This document shows, one piece after another, positions 17,774 through 26,638 of a stretch of 39,579 bases of DNA. Location of the stretch: positions 34,786 through 74,364 of the forward strand of contig DLHW01000013.1 in NCBI GenBank assembly GCA_002483425.1. The letters run 5' to 3'. Numbering within the stretch: the stretch's first letter is position 1; every line of letters starts with the position of its first letter. Source of the DNA: Methylococcaceae bacterium UBA7658 (GTDB lineage: Bacteria; Pseudomonadota; Gammaproteobacteria; Methylococcales; Methylomonadaceae). The notes beneath the pieces are model-generated. The model ran no database searches. It was not told where the DNA came from and worked only from the letters and a program-made list of their open reading frames with translations. The translations under genes and the position numbers were made by a program.

Positions 17774-18015
17774 GCGGCAACTAACTCTTCAATACGTTTG
17801 ACATGTGCCAATTTGGCGGCAAAATCGAGAGCCGCGAGTATATCTTCCCGCTGCAAATCCTCATAATCCGCAAGAATTTCCTCAATCGTCATACCAGAGC
17901 TTAACCATTCAAGAATAGTTTCCACCGGATAGCGCAGCCTCCTAATGCAAGGCTTACCGTGGCAAATATCGCTATCCATGGTAATGCGCTCAAAAAATGA
18001 TCCAGACATAAACAT
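17770..18015 (-). CDS. DUF433 family protein, probable antitoxin partner
   Basis: 81 residues. ERITMDSDICHGKPCIRRLRYPVETILEWLSSG is the standard N-terminal half of DUF433, a small winged-helix-like DNA-binding family, followed by EEILADYEDLQREDILAAL. DUF433 and DUF5615 genes are frequently adjacent in this order, with the DUF433 partner presumed to neutralise the other and repress the operon. Four-base overlap with the downstream gene. Two ATGs (18015 and 18009) are possible starts. Confidence 0.85.
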   Translation of the reverse strand: MFMSGSFFERITMDSDICHGKPCIRRLRYPVETILEWLSSGMTIEEILADYEDLQREDILAALDFAAKLAHVKRIEELVAA

Positions 18016-18069
18016 TCCTATAGTAACAGAATGGGATTTAAAATTTGGCGCAATGCATTTTCATTTATT

Positions 18070-18180
18070 GCGCCCTACGGCCCTTTGTAATGTTGATGGT
18101 AGGGCGGATTACGCCACGCCCAACCCAAAGTGATGATTCAGAACACGACCGATTTTCGCGTCTAATCCGCCCTACGAGCT
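18070..18180. repeat. REP-like inverted repeat
   Basis: GTAGGGCGGATTA (18099-18111) and TAATCCGCCCTAC (18163-18175) are perfect 13-base inverted arms, extended by CGC and GCG with a small bulge, around a loop of about 50 bases. A further CGCCCTACGG (18071-18080) repeats part of the right arm. 'GTAGGGCGGATTA' sequences are common as dispersed intergenic repeats in proteobacteria. It fills the gap between the toxin-antitoxin-type pair and the small membrane protein gene. Confidence 0.7.
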
Positions 18181-18204
18181 AAAGCGCGCCTTATAAGTTC
18201 CGTT

Positions 18205-18537
18205 TCAATCTTTATCCTGATAACCTACGACATTACCGCTTTTATCATATATTTTGGACTTACTATCCATTGGGTCATTTCCATAATCTATAGTTCCTAA
18301 AGGGCCACTTGATGTATATCTATCCCAATAACGATTAATAAAGATACCGATAATACCAACGGCAACTCCTATGTTATCGTGTCCAGTCGAAAGCCAAATC
18401 CAAAGCCCAGCTAGAATACCAACAATAGATGGCAGATAAAAATATACAGTGATGCCAATTAAAGAAATGCCAAAAATAATAAAACCTAACGCGACTGCAC
18501 CAACTATGAGACCTAATATCCAAAGTAAAATAGTCAT
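18205..18537 (-). CDS. hypothetical small membrane protein
   Basis: 110 residues, unrecognised. Hydrophobic from residue 2 to about 70, probably two or three membrane helices (TILLWILGLIVGAVALGFII; then IVGILAGLWIWLS and IGVAVGIIGIFI). The soluble tail includes KIYDKSGNVVGYQDKD, a motif-like ending seen in small proteins with a beta-hairpin tail. The DNA is visibly more AT-rich than fabB next to it, and it lies beside a REP-like repeat, so it may be a late arrival. Confidence 0.6.
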   Translation of the reverse strand: MTILLWILGLIVGAVALGFIIFGISLIGITVYFYLPSIVGILAGLWIWLSTGHDNIGVAVGIIGIFINRYWDRYTSSGPLGTIDYGNDPMDSKSKIYDKSGNVVGYQDKD

Positions 18538-18570
18538 AAATCAACCCATAGTTTTTCTTAATTTCAAATT

Positions 18571-19785
18571 TTAAAATCTTTGAAAAATCAACGTCGCATT
18601 GGTGCCGCCAAAGCCGAAGCTGTTGGACATGATGGTATTTAAAGTGACGTTATCTTGCCGTTCACGCACAATAGGGATGCCTGCCGCACCGGGGTCAAGG
18701 TCGGTGATGTTGGCGGAGACGCTGAGGAAGTTATTTTCCATCATCAACAGGGAATAAATCGCTTCGTTCACGCCTGCCGCACCCAAGGCATGGCCGGTTA
18801 GGGATTTGGTGGAGCTGACCCAAGGCACGTTATCCGCGCCGAAGACTGCACGTAAAGCTTCCAGTTCTTTGGTGTCGCCGGCGGGCGTACTGGTGCCGTG
18901 GGCGTTGATGTAATCGATTTTGTCGTGGACGGTGGACATCGCCATTTGCATACAGCGCACCGCACCTTCGCCGGAGGGCTGCACCATGTCGTAACCGTCG
19001 GAATTTGCACCGTAGCCGGTGAGTTCAGCGTAAATTTTTGCGCCGCGCGCCTTGGCGTGTTCCAGTTCTTCAATAACGAGCACACCGCCGCCGCCGGAGA
19101 TGACAAAGCCGTCGCGGTTAGCGTCGTAGGGGCGGGAAGCGGTATCCGGTGCGTCGTTATATTTGGACGACAAGGCGCCCATCGCGTCGAACAACATCGA
19201 CAATGTCCAGTGCAGTTCTTCGCCTCCGCCGGCAAATACGATGTCTTGCTTACCGAGTTGAATTAATTCCGAGGCATGGCCGATACAGTGTGCGCTGGTG
19301 GAACACGCCGAGGTAATCGAATAGTTGACGCCTTTGATTTTGAACGGGGTCGCCAAACAAGCGGTATTGGTGCTGGACATATTACGGGTGACCATGTAAG
19401 GCCCAACTTTCTTGATGCCTTTTTCACGTAAAATGTCGGCCGCTTCGACTTGATTTGATGTCGACGGCCCGCCGGAACCGACAACTAAACCGGTTCTGAC
19501 GTTTGATACGTCGGAATCTTCAAGGCCGGAATCGGCAATCGCCTGCTGCATGGCGATATAGTTATACGCCGCACCGTCGCCCATAAAGCGTTTGACTTTG
19601 CGGTCGATGAATTCGTCTTGATCGACGTCGATCGACCCGTGAACATGGCTGCGAAAGCCCATTTCCTTATACACGTCGGCAAATACGATACCGGACTTGC
19701 CTTGCTTTAAGGATTCGAGCACTTCGGCCTTATTGTTGCCGATACTGGAAACGATACCTAAACCGGTTACGACGACTCGTCTCAT
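18571..19785 (-). CDS. fabB: 3-oxoacyl-ACP synthase I FabB
   Basis: 404 residues, normal for FabB. Ketosynthase triad: Cys161 in SITSACSTSAHC, His in NAHGTSTPAGD, His in KSLTGHALGAAG. The C-terminus has NSFGFGGTNATL. FabB extends acyl chains, including the cis-3-decenoyl-ACP made by FabA, and is essential for unsaturated fatty acids. Eight bases follow the fabA stop, the standard fabAB operon, which also favours FabB over FabF. Confidence 0.96.
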   Translation of the reverse strand: MRRVVVTGLGIVSSIGNNKAEVLESLKQGKSGIVFADVYKEMGFRSHVHGSIDVDQDEFIDRKVKRFMGDGAAYNYIAMQQAIADSGLEDSDVSNVRTGLVVGSGGPSTSNQVEAADILREKGIKKVGPYMVTRNMSSTNTACLATPFKIKGVNYSITSACSTSAHCIGHASELIQLGKQDIVFAGGGEELHWTLSMLFDAMGALSSKYNDAPDTASRPYDANRDGFVISGGGGVLVIEELEHAKARGAKIYAELTGYGANSDGYDMVQPSGEGAVRCMQMAMSTVHDKIDYINAHGTSTPAGDTKELEALRAVFGADNVPWVSSTKSLTGHALGAAGVNEAIYSLLMMENNFLSVSANITDLDPGAAGIPIVRERQDNVTLNTIMSNSFGFGGTNATLIFQRF

Positions 19786-19793
19786 GGTGCTAC

Positions 19794-20309
19794 CTAGAAA
19801 TCCGACAGGGATGTGAACAAACCGACCCGAAGATCGTTTGCGGTATAGATTTCCTTGCCGTCGACTTCCATCGTAGCGTCGGCAATCGCCATGTACAACT
19901 TCCGGGTAATTAAGCGTTTAATATCGATCTTGTATGTGACTTTTTTGGCGGTCGGCAAAACTTGCCCAAAAAATTTAACTTCTCCCGCGCCTAGCGCACG
20001 GCCTTTACCGGGGCCGCCCATCCAGCACAGGAAGAATCCAACCAACTGCCACATAGCGTCTAATCCCAAACAACCGGGCATCACGGGATCGCCCTGGAAA
20101 TGGCAGGAAAAAAACCATAGGCCGGGTTTGATATCCAGCTCAGCTATAATCTGGCCTTTACCGTACTTGCCGCCTTCATCGGTGATCAGCGTAATCCGGT
20201 CTAACATGAGCATAGGCGGCAACGGCAGTTGCGCATTCTGCGGACCGTATAGCTCTCCTCTGCCGGACTTCAGCAACTCTTCATAGGTTAAACTATGCTG
20301 TTTGGACAT
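19794..20309 (-). CDS. fabA: 3-hydroxydecanoyl-ACP dehydratase/isomerase FabA
   Basis: 171 residues, exactly the FabA size. The catalytic His70 (SCHFQGDPVMPG) and Asp84 (CLGLDAMWQ) are in place, and PPMLMLDRI is conserved. It dehydrates 3-hydroxydecanoyl-ACP and isomerises the product to the cis-3 form, starting unsaturated fatty acid synthesis. I see no FabR/FadR-type palindrome upstream. Confidence 0.97.
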   Translation of the reverse strand: MSKQHSLTYEELLKSGRGELYGPQNAQLPLPPMLMLDRITLITDEGGKYGKGQIIAELDIKPGLWFFSCHFQGDPVMPGCLGLDAMWQLVGFFLCWMGGPGKGRALGAGEVKFFGQVLPTAKKVTYKIDIKRLITRKLYMAIADATMEVDGKEIYTANDLRVGLFTSLSDF

Positions 20310-20380
20310 AACTCTAATTCCGTACCTTGTTTCTGTAATTTTTATAAAACAATATATTATCTTACAGACCCTGGAAAAAA

Positions 20381-22300
20381 TCAGCTCAATTTTTCGCCCG
20401 GCGTAACAACCGGCAACAAACGGCTTAATTTTAACCCGCCTATTTTCAGCCGTTGCTGGTAAATCATCGCATAAGAAAGCACCGTCGAGACATATTTCCG
20501 GGTTTCTTTAAACGGAATCGTTTCAATCCAAATGTCCGCAGGAACTTTGTTTTCAATTGGAAGCCATTTTTTCACCCGGTTAGGGCCGGCATTGTAAGCC
20601 GCACTTGCTAATGCATAATTGCCGCCATAGCGGGTCAGTAAGTCTTTAAAATAAAAACTGCCGTAGTCAATATTAATTCCGGGATTGAACAAAACGGCGC
20701 TGGTCTGCCAAGGTTGCAGCAATTTTTGGGCGATAACCTTCGCGGTTTCAGGCATTAATTGCATTAACCCTAAAGCTCCGGCTGTCGATGCGGCGGTTTT
20801 ATCCAACATGCTTTCTTGCCGCATCAATCCGTAAATTACAGCCGTTTCCAAACTGTGTTTCCGGCTGCTAGTTTTAACTTCGCTGAGGTAATCGACCGGA
20901 AACCTGAGCGCCAAATCGTCCCAATAATCCGCTTTTACAAGCGTGGTTATCGCAAGCTGAACCCATTGCCATTGTTGCGCCAATTTTGCGGCAAGCAAAA
21001 GCTGATCTCTCGATAGATTCTTGATAGCGTATTGCCACTGCCGCTTAGCTTCTAATTCCAAACCCAGCGCTTTAAATTCCCAGCAAGCTTTAAATGCGGA
21101 TCGTCCGGCAAGATCTTGTAACGCCTGTTGAGTCGCTGCTACCGGACTATCGGCAATTTGATAAGGCGCGTTGATAGCATCGGCGGCCAAAAAACCGTAA
21201 TAACTGCGATCCTTAGCCAGCGCCGTATACAATGCGACGGCTTGTTGTTGCTTTCCGGTTTCCTGCAAAGCCCTGGCTTGCCAGTATTGCCATTTCGGGT
21301 CGTTACGTTCGGTTACTGTCAGATCCGCCAAGGCGCTGCTTACATGCCGCCAATCTTGCTGGAGTAAAGCCGCCCTCACTTTAGTCGTCCGGGTTTCTTC
21401 ATCCGGTTGGACAATTTTATTCAAGCGGTCATAAGCCCGTTTGTCTTTTTTTCCGAGCAGAATGGCCCCGAATTTATATTCGACCGGCTGAACAACGGCG
21501 GGTTCTAAAGCGAAATTGCCATACTCCGAATCCCAGACAGCCATCGCTTTGTCAATATCGGTATTCGCTAAACGTTTGATCGTATGGGCGAATAACCGGC
21601 CAGCACGGGCGTTTTTATCTGCTTGGAACAGGTGCCCTGAGACTAATTCGGTTTTTTGATAAAGTTTAAGCCAGGTTTCGGCCTGTTTGCGGATGGACGG
21701 GGTGAATAAACGCGCAGCGGTTTTCGCGGTTTCGGTCTGATTGCTGGCAATAGCCGCTTCAAACCGTTGCCATATCATCTCGGAAGTAATTTCGGCTGAA
21801 GTTTCGAAAGTTAAAAATAAAGAACGGCAATCTTTTCCGTTATTTTGACCGGTCAGCCACAAACGTTTCGCTTCTATCAAGACCGGCTGCCGCTGCCCGG
21901 TTTGATATTTCGCCCATTGCCAGCGGCAGTCGCCAGCGCTATCCGCGTCTGCTTCATAATGGCGGACAAACTCCCGCCAGCGCTCCTGTCCCGCTAAATA
22001 ATCCAGCCACTTGGAACGGAGCAGCGCTGCGAAACGGGTATCTTTAAATTCCGTTAAAAAAGCCAAAACCTGATCGCTTTTATCTAACCGGTCTTTTAAC
22101 CATTGAAAACGCAAATAAGGATAAAGCGGGTAATCGGCTAACCCGGCGCTAACTTCTAAAAAGTTTGCTTCTTTTTTTTCGGTAAGATATTTTTCCGCCT
22201 GTAAAAAACGCTGTCTCTGATCGCTTAATTGATCGCACAACGCCGGTATGGAACATAACGGCAATAATAGTATAACCATCAATAAACGTTTAGAATTCAT
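20381..22300 (-). CDS. slt: soluble lytic murein transglycosylase Slt
   Basis: 639 residues, close to Slt70. Signal peptide about 1-22 (LLMVILLLPLCSIPALC). A long alpha-helical U-domain (about 25-440) is followed by the SLT catalytic domain: YGLMRQESMLDKTAAS with the catalytic Glu, GALGLMQLMPETA, and YNAGPNRVKKWLP. It cleaves peptidoglycan strands in the periplasm, forming 1,6-anhydro ends. NagZ, encoded further along (25502-26521), acts on the recycled products, though the genes are not in one operon. Confidence 0.94.
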   Translation of the reverse strand: MNSKRLLMVILLLPLCSIPALCDQLSDQRQRFLQAEKYLTEKKEANFLEVSAGLADYPLYPYLRFQWLKDRLDKSDQVLAFLTEFKDTRFAALLRSKWLDYLAGQERWREFVRHYEADADSAGDCRWQWAKYQTGQRQPVLIEAKRLWLTGQNNGKDCRSLFLTFETSAEITSEMIWQRFEAAIASNQTETAKTAARLFTPSIRKQAETWLKLYQKTELVSGHLFQADKNARAGRLFAHTIKRLANTDIDKAMAVWDSEYGNFALEPAVVQPVEYKFGAILLGKKDKRAYDRLNKIVQPDEETRTTKVRAALLQQDWRHVSSALADLTVTERNDPKWQYWQARALQETGKQQQAVALYTALAKDRSYYGFLAADAINAPYQIADSPVAATQQALQDLAGRSAFKACWEFKALGLELEAKRQWQYAIKNLSRDQLLLAAKLAQQWQWVQLAITTLVKADYWDDLALRFPVDYLSEVKTSSRKHSLETAVIYGLMRQESMLDKTAASTAGALGLMQLMPETAKVIAQKLLQPWQTSAVLFNPGINIDYGSFYFKDLLTRYGGNYALASAAYNAGPNRVKKWLPIENKVPADIWIETIPFKETRKYVSTVLSYAMIYQQRLKIGGLKLSRLLPVVTPGEKLS

Positions 22301-22406
22301 AAGGCTATAAGAGCGAAGTTAGCGTAGCTTGGAAGGGTAGTTTAAGGCAACCCGGAGCAGACTTCACTTTTTTTACTCGTTTTAAACCGATAAGGTAATA
22401 TCTCGC

Positions 22407-23336
22407 TCAAGTCAAAAAACCCCTGATCGCTGCTATGCCTTGCGCACCGGCTTGTTGCGCAGCCGGTAAATCGTGTAGCGTCATACCGCCTAGCGCATAA
22501 ACCGGCAAATTGATTTGCCCCGCTAAGCGGGAAAAATTCTTCCAGCCGAGAACCCTAGCCTCCGGATGGGTCGGCGTCGGTAAGACCGGCGCTAAAACTG
22601 CAAAATCGGCCCCAATGTTCTGCGCATGCCATAATTCATTCAAATTGTGGCATGACGCTGCAACCCATTGCGCGCGTAGAGGCCGCCGTTCGCAAGCCAA
22701 TAAATCCGCGCTGGTCAAGTGAATACCGCCGCAGTTAAACCGATTTAACTGTGGAATAGCGGAATTCAGCAGCAGAATGGCGTCTTGTTCTTTACAAAGC
22801 ACTTGCGCTTGATTTAGGAACAGTTCAACTTGCTCCGGCGGCAGCGTTTTCAACCGCGCTTGAATCAGTTTAATGTCTTTTACGAGTATTTTTTTTAGCT
22901 TAATCAATAATGAAGCCGGCTCGTCATCCTCCAAGATTGCATAAAAGGGCGGTAATCGTACTGCCGTAACAATCGGCTGATTGGCGGCTGGAAAGTCGTA
23001 ATTGATCAACTCCTCGGGCGCTACCCAACGAATCGGCTGGCCGTGGCGGCTTTTCGGCGTACCACTATAACGCTCGACGGTAAAAACGTGCAGTTGCACG
23101 CTTAAGTCGGCGTAGTGATGTTTAATCGCGATCAACGGCGCGAACGCTTCAACGGTTAAATCCAGCTCTTCATTAAGCTCGCGAACTAAGGCTTGCGTTA
23201 CCGTTTCATCCGGTTCAATCTTCCCGCCGGGAAATTCCCATAACCCGCCTTGGTGGAGATGATGGTTCCTGAGTGAAATTAAAATCTGTCCGTGAGCATT
23301 TTTGATAACGCCCACGGCTACTTGAAGAAATTTCAA
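22407..23336 (-). CDS. Nudix hydrolase fused to thiamine-phosphate-synthase-like domain
   Basis: 309 residues. Residues about 1-130 form a MutT-type Nudix domain with a full Nudix box, from GGKIEPDETVTQ to RELNEELDL. Residues about 170-309 form a TIM-barrel domain like ThiE/TenI (GGIHLTSADLLACERRP, VLAPVLPTPTHP, YALGGMTLHDL). This fused architecture occurs in many gammaproteobacteria as the mutT gene product, and the second domain's role is unclear. MutT hydrolyses 8-oxo-dGTP. The ThiE half may not make thiamine phosphate; I cannot confirm its catalytic residues. Confidence 0.88.
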   Translation of the reverse strand: MKFLQVAVGVIKNAHGQILISLRNHHLHQGGLWEFPGGKIEPDETVTQALVRELNEELDLTVEAFAPLIAIKHHYADLSVQLHVFTVERYSGTPKSRHGQPIRWVAPEELINYDFPAANQPIVTAVRLPPFYAILEDDEPASLLIKLKKILVKDIKLIQARLKTLPPEQVELFLNQAQVLCKEQDAILLLNSAIPQLNRFNCGGIHLTSADLLACERRPLRAQWVAASCHNLNELWHAQNIGADFAVLAPVLPTPTHPEARVLGWKNFSRLAGQINLPVYALGGMTLHDLPAAQQAGAQGIAAIRGFLT

Positions 23337-23772
23337 AGTTTCAAATACCCCGGTGAGTTTTACGATTGCCTCGATTAGGCACAGACTGTGTTAATGATTA
23401 TATCGCAGTCTAGAAATTCTTCGGCGGGCACATACAATTGAAGAAGCTCATTAAAGTAGACTGCTACATTCGTTTGAAAAGCGGCTATCGATAACCACTT
23501 TGGCCGTATATAGAAGTACTTTAAGGAAATTCTGAACAAGTCGATTCCATTCACACTTAGGGGGCAAGTGGTTTGACTGGCTTTTATACTCTTTCAGTGC
23601 AGCCGAAAAACTTAATCGGATTTTCCTTAAATAAAACGCACGGTCAAATGCAAAAGCGCTTGTTCCAAATTTTTTGGGCTGTAATTCGCCATTTTATCGA
23701 TTCCGTTTAACGAGTTTTGATGAATAAGCGTTAAAATTACAGCCTTTTACATTCTTCGATAAAAAAACAGCC
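23337..23772. other. intergenic region with inverted repeat
   Basis: No gene seen. It contains a nested inverted repeat: GCAGTCTA (23405-23412) with TAGACTGC (23457-23464), enclosing TTCTTC and GAAGAA. The 13-mer CTAGAAATTCTTC inside the left arm recurs at 29720-29732. It could be the promoter region for the hypothetical gene at 23773, or a remnant of a mobile repeat. Confidence 0.4.
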
Positions 23773-24183
23773 ATGAGTTTTAAAAGCAGCTTAATAAAAA
23801 CCGCAATCAATTTAACCCCAAAGATGATGATCATTTGGGTTGCCAACATGATTCTAAAAGGTATCGCTGAATTAACCGATATCGAAATCAATCTCGACGA
23901 CCGTAAAGTTTATGTTCAAACGTTATTGAACGGTGAGACGGAAGCGATTGAAGTTTGGGTAGAGGACTTCGCCATTATTGACGACGGCAAATCTAAAAGC
24001 TTTATTCTGCAACAGGCCAAATCGAATAAACCTTGGTTGAATACTCTCTTTGGACATATCACCGGAAAAGCCTGGAAAATTCCAGAACTGCCGAAATACA
24101 AGGCCTATATCGACCTTATCGCCGATTTACTCAAAGCCGAATCTTCGGCGCAAACTATCGAAAACCCCGACAATATCGCTTAA
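23773..24183 (+). CDS. conserved-looking hypothetical protein
   Basis: 136 residues, not recognised. An amphipathic N-terminal half (MIIWVANMILKGIAELTDIEINLDDRK), then a probable beta-rich section (VYVQTLLNGETEAIEVWVEDFAI) and a helical tail rich in Lys and Glu. The protein-like composition and ATG start support a real gene, but I see no strong ribosome site. It is isolated, with its own upstream region, and converges on the MTIP gene. No motif allows a function. Confidence 0.6.
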   Translation: MSFKSSLIKTAINLTPKMMIIWVANMILKGIAELTDIEINLDDRKVYVQTLLNGETEAIEVWVEDFAIIDDGKSKSFILQQAKSNKPWLNTLFGHITGKAWKIPELPKYKAYIDLIADLLKAESSAQTIENPDNIA

Positions 24184-24223
24184 CGCTCGTAACCTCGCAT
24201 ACTGATTACGCCGCCAATTAGCG

Positions 24224-24964
24224 CTAGAATGCTTGTAGGAAGGACTTAAGCAATTGAGCCGCATTCGTCATGCCTTTGTGCAGGTTATGCTCGATTTCGG
24301 CCATGGTGATTTCGCCTTCGGTTTTTCCCGCCGCCCAATTGGCAATAACGCTTAGGGTCGCATATTGAATATCCAATTCCTTGGCTAAGGCCGCTTCGGG
24401 CATACCCGTCATGCCTACCACATCGCAGCCGTCTTGCTCCATGCGTTTAATTTCCGCCGCCGTTTCCAGCCGGGGACCTTGGGTGCATCCGTAGGTAGCG
24501 ATGGGACTTACCGGGATACCCGCGGTTTTCGCCGCATGAATTAAGCGGGAGCGCAATACTTGACTATAAGGGTAACTGAAATCGATATGCGTGACCGGAT
24601 CGTTTACATCGTCGAAGAAGGTCTGCTTCCGCCCGTAACTGTAGTCGATAATTTGGTCTGGAATTGCAATGTGGGCGGGCGCCATTTCTTGCGTGATACC
24701 GCCGACGGCGGCAACGGCAATGATGTGTTCAATTTCGAGTTGTTTCAGACTCCAAATATTCGCACAGTAATTGATTTTGTGCGGCGGAATCGAATGCGGA
24801 TTGCCGTGCCGGGCAAGAAACACTACTTCCTTTCCGCTGAATTCACCGGTGACAAATTCTGCCGACGGCGCTCCGTAAGGCGTAGTTACCGTCTCCCGCT
24901 TTATGATTTTTAAGCCGGCAAATTGCGTTAATCCCGTGCCGCCGATGATTGCCAGCCGTCCCAT
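24224..24964 (-). CDS. S-methyl-5'-thioinosine phosphorylase (MTAP/PNP family)
   Basis: 246 residues from the ATG at 24964, giving MGRLAIIGGTGLTQF, the true family start; 64 residues of possible extension in this frame lie over hpt and are not protein-like. Motifs: TPYGAPSAEF, FLARHGNPHSIPPH, NYCANIW and VVGMTGMPEAALAKEL. The purine-site segment reads VIANWAAG: Asn stands where adenine-specific MTA phosphorylases have Asp, which suits 6-oxopurines. The Pseudomonas aeruginosa homologue cleaves methylthioinosine to hypoxanthine and methylthioribose-1-phosphate. It begins inside the hpt stop (TGATG), so hypoxanthine made here can go to Hpt. Confidence 0.88.
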   Translation of the reverse strand: MGRLAIIGGTGLTQFAGLKIIKRETVTTPYGAPSAEFVTGEFSGKEVVFLARHGNPHSIPPHKINYCANIWSLKQLEIEHIIAVAAVGGITQEMAPAHIAIPDQIIDYSYGRKQTFFDDVNDPVTHIDFSYPYSQVLRSRLIHAAKTAGIPVSPIATYGCTQGPRLETAAEIKRMEQDGCDVVGMTGMPEAALAKELDIQYATLSVIANWAAGKTEGEITMAEIEHNLHKGMTNAAQLLKSFLQAF

Positions 24965-25509
24965 CAAACCTCCCCTGTGCATGCGTATATTCCTGCGGCA
25001 TTGCGCAGATAGCCTTTGTAATCCATGCCGTAACCGAACAAATACCGGTTTTCGACTTCCAATCCCACAAAGTCGGCGCGGATTGGCTTTTTGCGGGGCA
25101 ATAATTTGTCGGCCAATACCGCGCAATAAACCGCTTCCGCCCCTTGCTCTAAACAATACGACTTAATGGCGGCTAATGTTATGCCTTCGTCCAGGACATC
25201 GTCGATTATCAGGATAGTCCTGGATTGCAAAGGTGTCGCCGGTTTTAACACCCATTCGATTGCGCCGCCGGAAGTTTGGTTTTGATAACGGCTGGCGTTG
25301 ATGGAATCGATCGTCAACGGCATCGTCAGGCGCGGAATTAACATACCCGCCGCAATGATCCCGCCGTTCAAGACGCATAACACCAAGGGGTTGCTGTTTT
25401 TCAACTCAACATTAATACCGGCAGCCATGCTATCCAGCGCTGCTTCGACTTGGCTTCGGCTGTATATTAACTCGGCTGACGTCTGTACTTGTTGTATTTC
25501 CTTAAGCAT
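24964..25509 (-). CDS. hpt: hypoxanthine-guanine phosphoribosyltransferase Hpt
   Basis: 181 residues. The PRPP-binding signature ILIIDDVLDEGITL is clear, with VLCVLNGGIIAAGMLIPRL as the PRPP/diphosphate loop and YLFGYGMDYKGYLRN near the C-terminus. It turns hypoxanthine and guanine into IMP and GMP with PRPP. It overlaps nagZ upstream by 8 bases and the MTIP gene downstream by one, so all three are one operon; the neighbour fits as a source of hypoxanthine. Confidence 0.93.
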   Translation of the reverse strand: MLKEIQQVQTSAELIYSRSQVEAALDSMAAGINVELKNSNPLVLCVLNGGIIAAGMLIPRLTMPLTIDSINASRYQNQTSGGAIEWVLKPATPLQSRTILIIDDVLDEGITLAAIKSYCLEQGAEAVYCAVLADKLLPRKKPIRADFVGLEVENRYLFGYGMDYKGYLRNAAGIYACTGEV

Positions 25510-26521
25510 ACCGGGATACCAGCTCCGTGATAAGGTTTGATGATTCTTGCCATTTTGCGCTGCGCATTAATGTCTCTCTATCCATAGCAGGCTTGCCGCG
25601 CATTATTGCAAGACGTTGTTCCCTTAGAGGATTGTTTTTAACCGGCAAGGACTCAAGCACGGCTTCGGCGGCAACCGGATTATTGCACACCAGCAGCATG
25701 TCGCAGCCTGCGTCTTGCGCCAGCCGGGCGCGCTCCGGATAGCCGCCTGCCACCGCAGCGCCTTCCATGCTTAAGTCGTCGCTGAATACCACGCCGTTAA
25801 AGCCTAGCTCCTTCCTCAATACTTGCTGTATCCAAAACGAGGAAAAACCGGCGGGATTCGGGTCGATAGCCTTGTAGATCACATGCGCCGGCATAATGGC
25901 TTCCAAACCTTCTTCGATAAGCGCCTTAAACGGCAGCAAATCCTTGACGCGAAGCGTAGCCAAATCCCGTTCGTCAACCGGCAAAGCCAGATGGGAATCC
26001 GCCGCCACACCGCCGTGTCCGGGAAAATGTTTTCCGGTGGCCGCCATGCCGGCAGCATTCATGCCTTTGCGGAATTGACTTGCCAAGGCTGTCGCGCGCT
26101 CGCATTCAGTAGAGAAAGACCGGTTACCAATCACCTGGCTGATACCGCAATCGACATCCAGCACCGGCGCGAAACTGAAATCCACGCCGACCGCCAATAG
26201 TTCCGCCGCCATCAGCCAGCCTGCGGTTTCCGCCAATTCCGGCGCATCCGCATAACAACAAGCGGGCGGCAGGCGGGTAAACCCGTTTTGGAAACGCTGC
26301 ACCCGGCCGCCCTCCTGGTCTACGGCAATCAAAATCCGGCCGTTGCGGGCTACGCGAATCTCCGCAATTAGCCGGGTTATCTGTTCCGGATCGGAATAAT
26401 TCCGCGCAAAAAGAATTACCGCCCCGGTATTCGGATGATTGATGATGTCTTTCTCGTGCGGCGTTAAGGTCAGTCCCGCCACATCAAGCATCACCGGGCC
26501 TAAGAGATAATCAGTCGTCAT
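25502..26521 (-). CDS. nagZ: beta-N-acetylhexosaminidase NagZ
   Basis: 339 residues, the normal NagZ size. Glycoside hydrolase family 3, with RILIAVDQEGGRVQRF, the catalytic-loop motif KHFPGHGGVAADSHL including the acid/base His, and VFSDDLSMEGA with the Asp nucleophile. It removes GlcNAc from anhydromuropeptides during cytoplasmic cell-wall recycling. The nagZ-hpt-MTIP order is seen in other gammaproteobacteria such as Pseudomonas. Confidence 0.95.
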   Translation of the reverse strand: MTTDYLLGPVMLDVAGLTLTPHEKDIINHPNTGAVILFARNYSDPEQITRLIAEIRVARNGRILIAVDQEGGRVQRFQNGFTRLPPACCYADAPELAETAGWLMAAELLAVGVDFSFAPVLDVDCGISQVIGNRSFSTECERATALASQFRKGMNAAGMAATGKHFPGHGGVAADSHLALPVDERDLATLRVKDLLPFKALIEEGLEAIMPAHVIYKAIDPNPAGFSSFWIQQVLRKELGFNGVVFSDDLSMEGAAVAGGYPERARLAQDAGCDMLLVCNNPVAAEAVLESLPVKNNPLREQRLAIMRGKPAMDRETLMRSAKWQESSNLITELVSRYA

Positions 26522-26572
26522 TGTTGAGATATCGATCGCGAAAGAAAGCTTAATTCCATTTTAAAGTGCGCT

Positions 26573-26578
26573 TATACT
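26573..26578 (+). promoter_or_regulatory. candidate -10 of the fructosamine-kinase-family gene
   Basis: TATACT at 26573-26578 in the divergent gap between nagZ and the plus-strand gene. Only a weak -35 is found about 17 bases upstream. It is about 60 bases before the chosen start. Confidence 0.35.
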
Positions 26579-26638
26579 AAAGTATCTGTTGTTAGTTTGC
26601 AGCTAAAAGATCGTTTGCTGCGAGCAGGATTGATGACT

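Noticed and set aside
24965..25156. Longer N-terminus for the methylthioinosine phosphorylase
   Set aside because: The extra 64 residues are Arg/Gly-rich shadow of hpt; the family start is at 24964.
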